In this document: positions 58,717-64,000 of the stretch, piece after piece
How positions within the stretch are numbered: position 1 is the first letter of the stretch
Layout of the letters: every line of letters begins with the position of its first letter
Assembly (NCBI GenBank): GCA_033961575.1
Contig: CM066731.1
Coordinates: forward strand, 62,706,001 to 62,770,000
Direction: 5' to 3'
Length of the DNA: 64,000 nt
From: Aselliscus stoliczkanus
Lineage: Eukaryota > Chordata > Mammalia > Chiroptera > Hipposideridae
Program-made: the position numbers and the translations under genes
The notes under the pieces: generated by a model
Seen by the model: the letters and a program-made list of their open reading frames with translations, nothing else
Database searches by the model: none
What the model was told of the DNA's origin: nothing

Positions 58717-60589
58717 CCAGCCTCACAGTCTTGTACCTGCTGCCATCAATTGTTGATTACAATGCCAAGTGTATCAGCGTGCGTTCCTATACACGATTTC
58801 TGGAATTTCATGTTTTCTAGAATTCTGTAATCTCTGTATTTCTATTTTGACACCCAGATAAGGCTGTTGTTTCACCTCCCAAATGAGGAAATTGGACTAA
58901 ACTGTGTCGAAAAGTCCCTTTGAGCTTCTACCATTTCCCGACTGAACCCATCTGAAATTTATCCGCCCTCTACAACAGATCCTTGTGACTCCCAACTTCC
59001 AATCTTTATCAGGCAGAGTCCCTCTCACACAGCACAGAACTTAAGGGCTCAGGACAGTGTGTGTGTTCCCGCTGAGGCTGTCTGGGACACCCCTGTATAT
59101 TAATCTCCCTCTTCAGCAATGATCTCCAAATGCCTCAGTTTTGGTTTAAAAAGTATTAAGCAAATATTCCCACTATATAGTGTGTACTTAACTATAAGTT
59201 CTACAATTATAAAATAATTTAAAAGAACCTTTAGAATGATGGGCTAAAAATAAATATGAAAACAACTATAACAACTATAAAGTAAGTCTGACCTGGCTTC
59301 ATCCCACTGTTCAGATTTCATCGGGGGGACAGCGGGCTTGCCTGGTCCTCATATCTCTAACTCCTTGCCCTCTCCTCCGATGTACCTACCCACCCAAATC
59401 CCAACCCTGCCCAGCGCAGGCCTCGGCCACACAGGGGAGTGTGGCTGGAGAAAAGACACAGCCATTTTGACTGGCCTTAACTTTAAATCTAGTAGACTAG
59501 CTTTTTCTGAGAAAACTGACAGCTTCTCCTCAACCTTCAACACCCCTTTCCTCCCTGCCTTGACAACTTCACCTATTTCATCAAGAAAACAGAAACAAAT
59601 CACTTCAATTGCCTTGTGTTTCCTACTTCATCTTACCTGCATGTATATGCCATATGCGAGTACTTTGTTCATCCTCCTGGTTTTTTTTTGTTTTTGTTTT
59701 TTTTTGAGGGCAGTGTCACTGGCCCTCATATGCGGGACCCGAACCGGGGCCGCTGGCTTCCCAGGCCAGCACTTAACCACCGCGCCACTCGGCGGGCCCT
59801 ATCCTCCTGTTTTAAAAGCTGAATAGTAACCATTCTCTATCCCAGGCCAACCCTTGCACTTAAGCACGCCAATCCAAGGATTTGTCCTGCCATTATTCCC
59901 ATCAACACATCAAAGTGCTGTTAACACCATCACTACCATCCCCTTCTTAATCCACTCTGATCAGACTTTTGGCCCATTCAAACAGCTCTTATGAAATTTC
60001 AACAACTCTACTTGGCTACATGGTCAATTTTAATCCTCACCTTACTGTAACAGGGTTGCAGACTACTCTCTCCTTGGAACATCTTACAGAGGCCACACCC
60101 TGTTTTCTGCTCCCATCACTGTGTTGTCCTCTTCTAACCAGGGTGCTCCCAGCCATACGCCCTCTTCTCCATGAACACTATTTGATGTCCACAGGTTTAA
60201 ATACCACCTGTAAAATAGGACTCCCAGATCACCACCCTAGCCAGATATCTCCCCTGAGAAACAGTCATGGATACACAGCCTGTGCCCTGGGCTGTATATC
60301 AAACTCAGAACATTCTATGCAGAACTTATAATTTATTCCTCAGGAATCAGTGCAACCTACCACACCCTGCCTTCATTTCAGTAAATGGCAGTGTTCACCC
60401 AGATGCTAGGGTGAGTTGCTTTCTCAAAAAATTAAAAAAATAATTTTTTTGTGGTCCTAAGGGGTGAAGGCAAGACGCAGTTGGTTCCATCTTCAAATTC
60501 CATTCCAAATCAGACCACTTCTCACTAACTTCCTCCAACTGTACATCTCTAGTTCACGCTACCATTTCTCAGACTACCATGAACCTCTT
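58717..60589. other. ELOC intron 1, unassigned apart from one SINE
   Basis: C-rich on the plus strand, with several frames created by low TAA/TAG/TGA density. 60060-60230 has L2-like wording. No exon evidence. Confidence 0.45.
59681..59800 (-). mobile_element. SINE form A
   Basis: Antisense A; flanks atcctcctgg (59671-59680) and atcctcctgt (59801-59810). Confidence 0.9.
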
Positions 60590-61000
60590 TAGGAGCTGGC
60601 TTCCCCCCTTTTCTCCAACTTGATCTATTTGTCACCCAGCAACTAGTCCTAAAAAGCACAAATCAGATTTCGCTCCCATGCACAAATCCTCTAATGGCCT
60701 GTCATTACAGATAGAAAACTGACGATTAAGTTCCATCGTATTTAGTCCTTGTTAATCACTCTGACTTCATCTACATCAGTCTTCACTACACACCAGCCAC
60801 AGTGGCCTTCGTATTATTATAATAGGTCAAGTTTATTCCTCCCTCAAGGTCTTCCCATTTGCAGTTCCTGCTACCTTTAATTTCTTCCCTCCATCTTCCT
60901 CATTATTTAGGTCTTCAGACAAATAATGAGGCAGGTCTTCTTTGATTACTTCCCTATCAAATGTAGACTCCTCCACCCTAGTCACTCAAACTTAATCTAA
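60590..61000 (-). repeat. LINE-2 fragment
   Basis: 'atgcacaaatcctctaatggcc', 'cacaccagccacagtggccttc', 'caaggtcttcccatttgcagttcctgc' and 'ttcttccctccatcttcc' form a series typical of antisense L2. Diffuse L2-like text also occurs at 60060-60230. Confidence 0.65.
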
Positions 61001-61014
61001 CGCTAATCTTACTA

Positions 61015-61093
61015 TTGGGTTGTTGGAAACGTCATGACGTATTTTTTCTGTTTTTCGTTGCAAGAATGCATCATGACTTTTCCAACAACCCAA
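61015..61093. mobile_element. 79-bp palindromic mariner-like MITE, copy 2
   Basis: Same length and nearly the same sequence as the copy at 189-267, flanked by TA (61013-61014 and 61094-61095). Its arms pair slightly better, because 'ccaacaaccc' is retained at the right end. Confidence 0.8.
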
Positions 61094-61099
61094 TATACT

Positions 61100-62249
61100 T
61101 TCTGTCATATTTATCAGCACTTGAAACTGTATTTGCTTGCTTATTGTATATTCTCTTTCCTCATGAGGGCAAACCTAGTATACAGCAGGTTTCAATAAAA
61201 ATTTCTTTCAAGAATGGTACTATTGTTTTCTTAATCACCTAGGCTTGAAATTTCAGGCATCACTGGATGGGCTTTTTTGGATCTTATGAACAGTAACACA
61301 TTTAGAACCGGTTAACTAAAATGCATTAACACCTATCAGTGTAACTGCAAAGATCTTCCAGATTATTTTCTAGTACTGAAAAATCTACCAAAAAATCCCA
61401 AACAAGCATTTTATAAGACATAAACTAACATTACTTTAGGACTTGATATATCAAGCTGACTGTAACTTCTAACTACAAACTACTGTTTACTTATATTAAA
61501 AATCACAGTAAGATAAAGAAATTGGCATCTTCCAATTGAAATAAATTTCTATAATATATAGGGAAGATAGCTTAGATAAATCTCATACGTTAGAAAAAAA
61601 GGATAAATTCATTTAAAAATTAAGTATGACCACCCAAAAATCACTGGCAATAAACAATAAATATCCACGATGACTGGGACCATAGCTATTTCCTTGCTAT
61701 TGTAGCTCTAGTATGAATGAATCCATGTGTAGACTGATGATTTAGCATCATGAGTTATAATGTAACAGAGATCAGCGACTTATCATTTTAGTCCACTAAA
61801 CAGGAAAGGAGACAACAATTTGGGGATCAAAAAAGCAAACCTGGCAGCTTAAAAATGAGGTTTTAAAACTCTGAAGGGTTTCGGTTGTTTTCTATACTGA
61901 AGGTGATGCAGAGTAGAAATACTATCACTAATGACACGAACTGCACAGCTATAGGTTACTAGAGAGGTTTTAGTTCCACAGGAGAAACTCAATGGCCACT
62001 ATACTTTGACACTCAGCACCTCCTCTCAGACAAGGCTGAGCGGTAGAGGCACCGCAGCCCCCAACCAAGTAGGGCAGAGATCGCCCACTAAGTTGCCCAT
62101 AAACTTCCCAGGGTCCGACAGCTGGACAGAGCAAGGGCCCTCTCCTAGGACCAGGGGCTGCCTCCAAGAAAAAGGCGAATCTCGGTGCACACGGGGAAAG
62201 CAAAAATGAAAAGCGACCTGGCTGCCATACTAACTCCACCCTGCCCGCG
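61100..62249. other. ELOC intron 1, region next to the CpG island
   Basis: AT-rich to about 61980, then increasingly GC-rich. No repeats recognised. Confidence 0.5.
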
Positions 62250-62522
62250 CTCAGCCCAGAGAAGGCCCAGTCTCTCGGGCCGCCGCCCCTCCTTCCATCC
62301 TTTCCCGAGCCCACCGAACTGAGCCAGGCAAGATCCCGCCGCCCTCTCCTCCCCTCCCCCAAACCAGGAGCTGGGGAGGCCCGGGGAGGCAGAGAGCTTC
62401 CGTTCCTTCCCCGCCCAAATGGAAAAGGGTGGGCAGGGTGGGCAGCGAGCGCGCCTAGTACAAGCCGCCCTCGTCCTCCACGCGAACCCGGAGTTCCGTT
62501 CCCACTCCAGCCCGAGACTCAC

Positions 62523-62700
62523 TCGTCAGCCCTGCAGCCACCGCAGCCACTGCACCGGGTCCCCGCGCACCGCCACAGCCCCCACTCCTGGGCCGCCCCC
62601 CCCACCCCCAGATGCCTGTTGCCGTAGGTTCCGGGGCAACCCGAGGAATCACTTCCGTCGGGTCACTGACACTTCCTACGACGGGCGGGAGATTAGTACC
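62523..62700 (-). other. ELOC: ELOC non-coding exon 1 (5' end approximate)
   Basis: The sequence GACGA|GTGAGTC on the minus strand is a consensus donor at 62522-62516 inside a CpG island, preceded by a GC-rich CTGCGGTGGCTGCAGGGC stretch that looks like the ELOC 5' UTR. The exon therefore ends at 62523. Its upstream end is not determinable from sequence, and I place it near 62650-62700. The intron to the ATG exon is about 9.9 kb. Confidence 0.7.
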
Positions 62701-62950
62701 TGGTGAGGCGGGCACTCACTGTCAGCCCGCCCACTTCCGTCCACAGGAAATGCGCAGCACCCCTGCCCTTCTCCCGGTACCACAGTACCGCAGATCAGCG
62801 TGGGGAAACAGCGATCGCTGATAAATCTCAACCAATCCGATATTAGGTCTTCGGATACCCAGCATGCAGCACCGATCCTGATCCAGTTTGCTCGGGGACA
62901 GCCAGGGATAGCATCCTGAAAGAGACGCTCGGAGGGGGGGGAGGTCCAGG

Positions 62951-63037
62951 GCAGCACTGCATGCTGGGATTTGTAGTTTCTTCGGCAGGTCTGTCTTGTG
63001 GACGAGGCAGCACTGCATCCTGGGACTTGTAGTTTCT
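62951..63037 (-). promoter_or_regulatory. Duplicated ZNF143/STAF-type sites
   Basis: The 31-bp unit 'gcagcactgcat.ctggga.ttgtagtttct' occurs at 62951-62981 and 63007-63037, 56 bp apart. On the minus strand the cores are ACTACAAATCCCAGCATGC (62977-62959) and ACTACAAGTCCCAGGATGC (63033-63015). ZNF143 (with THAP11) binds this type of element in many housekeeping promoters. Binding itself is inferred. Confidence 0.65.
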
Positions 63038-63050
63038 CACGTCGGGTGTT

Positions 63051-64000
63051 AAGATTTTTGGTAATTTTAGAGGTTGTCTCTACCTCTCCTTTAAGGGTTC
63101 TCCTGGAAGTCGGATACTGTCTGCAGAGGAAAGATTGAAAAGTAGGAGTGCGGTTTCTATGCTAACAAGATCGTGAAGCAGCATCGGCCTTTTGCGAAAA
63201 GTTGCAGTGCGTGTCGAAGAGCATCGCGACTGCTCGCGCAATCGTCTGGCCTCATTTCCTCTCTTCCCGGTACTGTTCAGTATTTACTGAAAACAAACCA
63301 GGCCTCCACCCCCACCCTGGGGCCTTTCCCCCACCTCTCCGGCTTTCTCCCTGCCCCGGGTTTACTCAGCATGTCCATATTCCGAGAGCATTCACAGAAA
63401 TTCCAGGTGTCTGCCGTCAACACTCAATTCTGAGACCATCTTTGTCACTCCGTCGCCCTTCAGACCCTGCACCCTTTCTCTTTGTCTCTCTGTCTCTTTG
63501 TCTCTCATTTGCTCCCTCTCGATCTGCCTATCCTTTTTACTTGCTTTCTTGTGGTTAAATTCAGGTACCCTTCCAGGAAAGCTGAAACAGCTAAGTAAAG
63601 TTCACCCTGTTTCCAGGACTGTGGCACGAAGAGAATGTAGGGCCAAGAAGCTCACCATCGCAAGTTGCTCAACGAGGAACTGTTGTGTAACAATGTCCAC
63701 AAAGGAAACAGATCCAAAGCTTGTTGACCTAATTAATGACTTCTGCCTGAAAGACATTTTTAGTTGATTTGGCAGCTAAAAGGTATTATTTTTTACAGAC
63801 TGTCCTGGGTTAACTTATCAAAGCCTTTGCAAAAATTATTCAACAAGGGTTTTTGGTTCTAACGGTACTCAGAGTTTGGTGGGGAGGAGAGGCAATGGGG
63901 TGAGAAGAGAAAGCTGGAGGCCCATTTTCAGTCATACCTTTCTTCCTTTGGAAGTGCCCTTTGCTCTCCTTATATCTTGCCCCTTGTTCCTCTAAAGGGT
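63051..64000. other. Upstream of ELOC, unassigned
   Basis: No TMEM70 or other exon can be recognised. A (tctctttg)n-like pyrimidine stretch lies at 63470-63510. Frames of up to 118 codons overlap on the plus strand but lack any known motif. Confidence 0.5.

Larger units (their letters stand above)
62250..63050 (-). promoter_or_regulatory. ELOC: ELOC CpG-island promoter with ETS-like and ZNF143-type motifs
   Basis: GC-rich DNA spans about 62250-62720. CACTTCCG occurs at 62650-62657 and 62732-62739, which read on the minus strand as ETS-type CGGAAGTG. Further upstream a 31-bp unit occurs twice (62951-62981 and 63007-63037). On the minus strand each contains ACTACAANTCCCAG followed by a GCATGC or GGATGC end, close to the ZNF143/STAF site. 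No TATA box is seen. TATA-less CpG promoters with ETS and ZNF143 sites are typical of housekeeping genes such as ELOC. Confidence 0.7.

Noticed and set aside
63173..63767. Possible first exon of TMEM70 or another gene to the right of ELOC
   Set aside because: None of the three plus-strand frames resembles TMEM70, and no convincing ATG-donor combination was found. TMEM70 is expected beyond the window.

Overview
This window is mammalian nuclear DNA, most probably from a bat. The bat call rests on the dense short interspersed elements. Three long copies (5153-5524, 30364-30888, 42044-42527) have the multi-module layout I associate with bat Ves-type tRNA SINEs, with repeated 'gatggctcag' and 'ggttcgactcccac' modules and 'cacaactaagattgaa' spacers. 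About 40 further copies belong to related families. I cannot name the bat family. No prokaryotic or viral gene system is present. Almost every longer open frame here is a SINE, L1 or simple-repeat translation.

Two protein-coding genes are recognisable, both on the minus strand and spliced. The first is the 5' half of UBE2W, an N-terminal ubiquitin-conjugating E2: first coding exon 26918-26932 in a CpG island, exon 2 at 8422-8513, exon 3 at 1396-1498, with the rest beyond the left edge. The second is complete ELOC (elongin C, 112 residues): non-coding exon 1 ending at 62523 in a CpG island, an exon at 52598-52651 carrying the ATG, exon 50119-50262, and the last coding exon 45347-45537. The order UBE2W-ELOC agrees with the human chromosome 8q21 order. 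TMEM70, expected next to the right, is not visible before the window ends. Both genes serve ubiquitin signalling: UBE2W is an E2, and ELOC is the adaptor of CUL2/CUL5 ligases and a subunit of the elongin transcription factor.

Layout: 1-26917, UBE2W introns full of SINEs, L1 3' ends, a Tigger-like and a mariner-like element and a processed RPL28 pseudogene; 26100-27250, UBE2W CpG-island promoter; 27250-43300, intergenic DNA with a 2.8-kb HAL1-like (ORF1-only L1) insertion at 34541-37359 inside an older L1; about 43700-45346, SINE-free probable ELOC 3' UTR; 45347-62700, ELOC with SINEs, an MLT-type LTR fragment carrying a U6 pseudogene, a hAT-like element and long (TA)n and polypurine tracts; 62250-63050, ELOC promoter with ETS-like and duplicated ZNF143-type motifs; 63050-64000, unassigned upstream DNA.

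The SINEs fall into four related forms, named here A (about 100 bp), B (about 450 bp), C (about 150 bp) and D (about 370-530 bp, Ves-like). A looks like the 5' part of B, and C like the 5' part of D. B and D share one 3' tail with AATAAA followed by TCTTT. This modular SINE evolution and the HAL1-like element are the most interesting content. I found no convincing new gene system.
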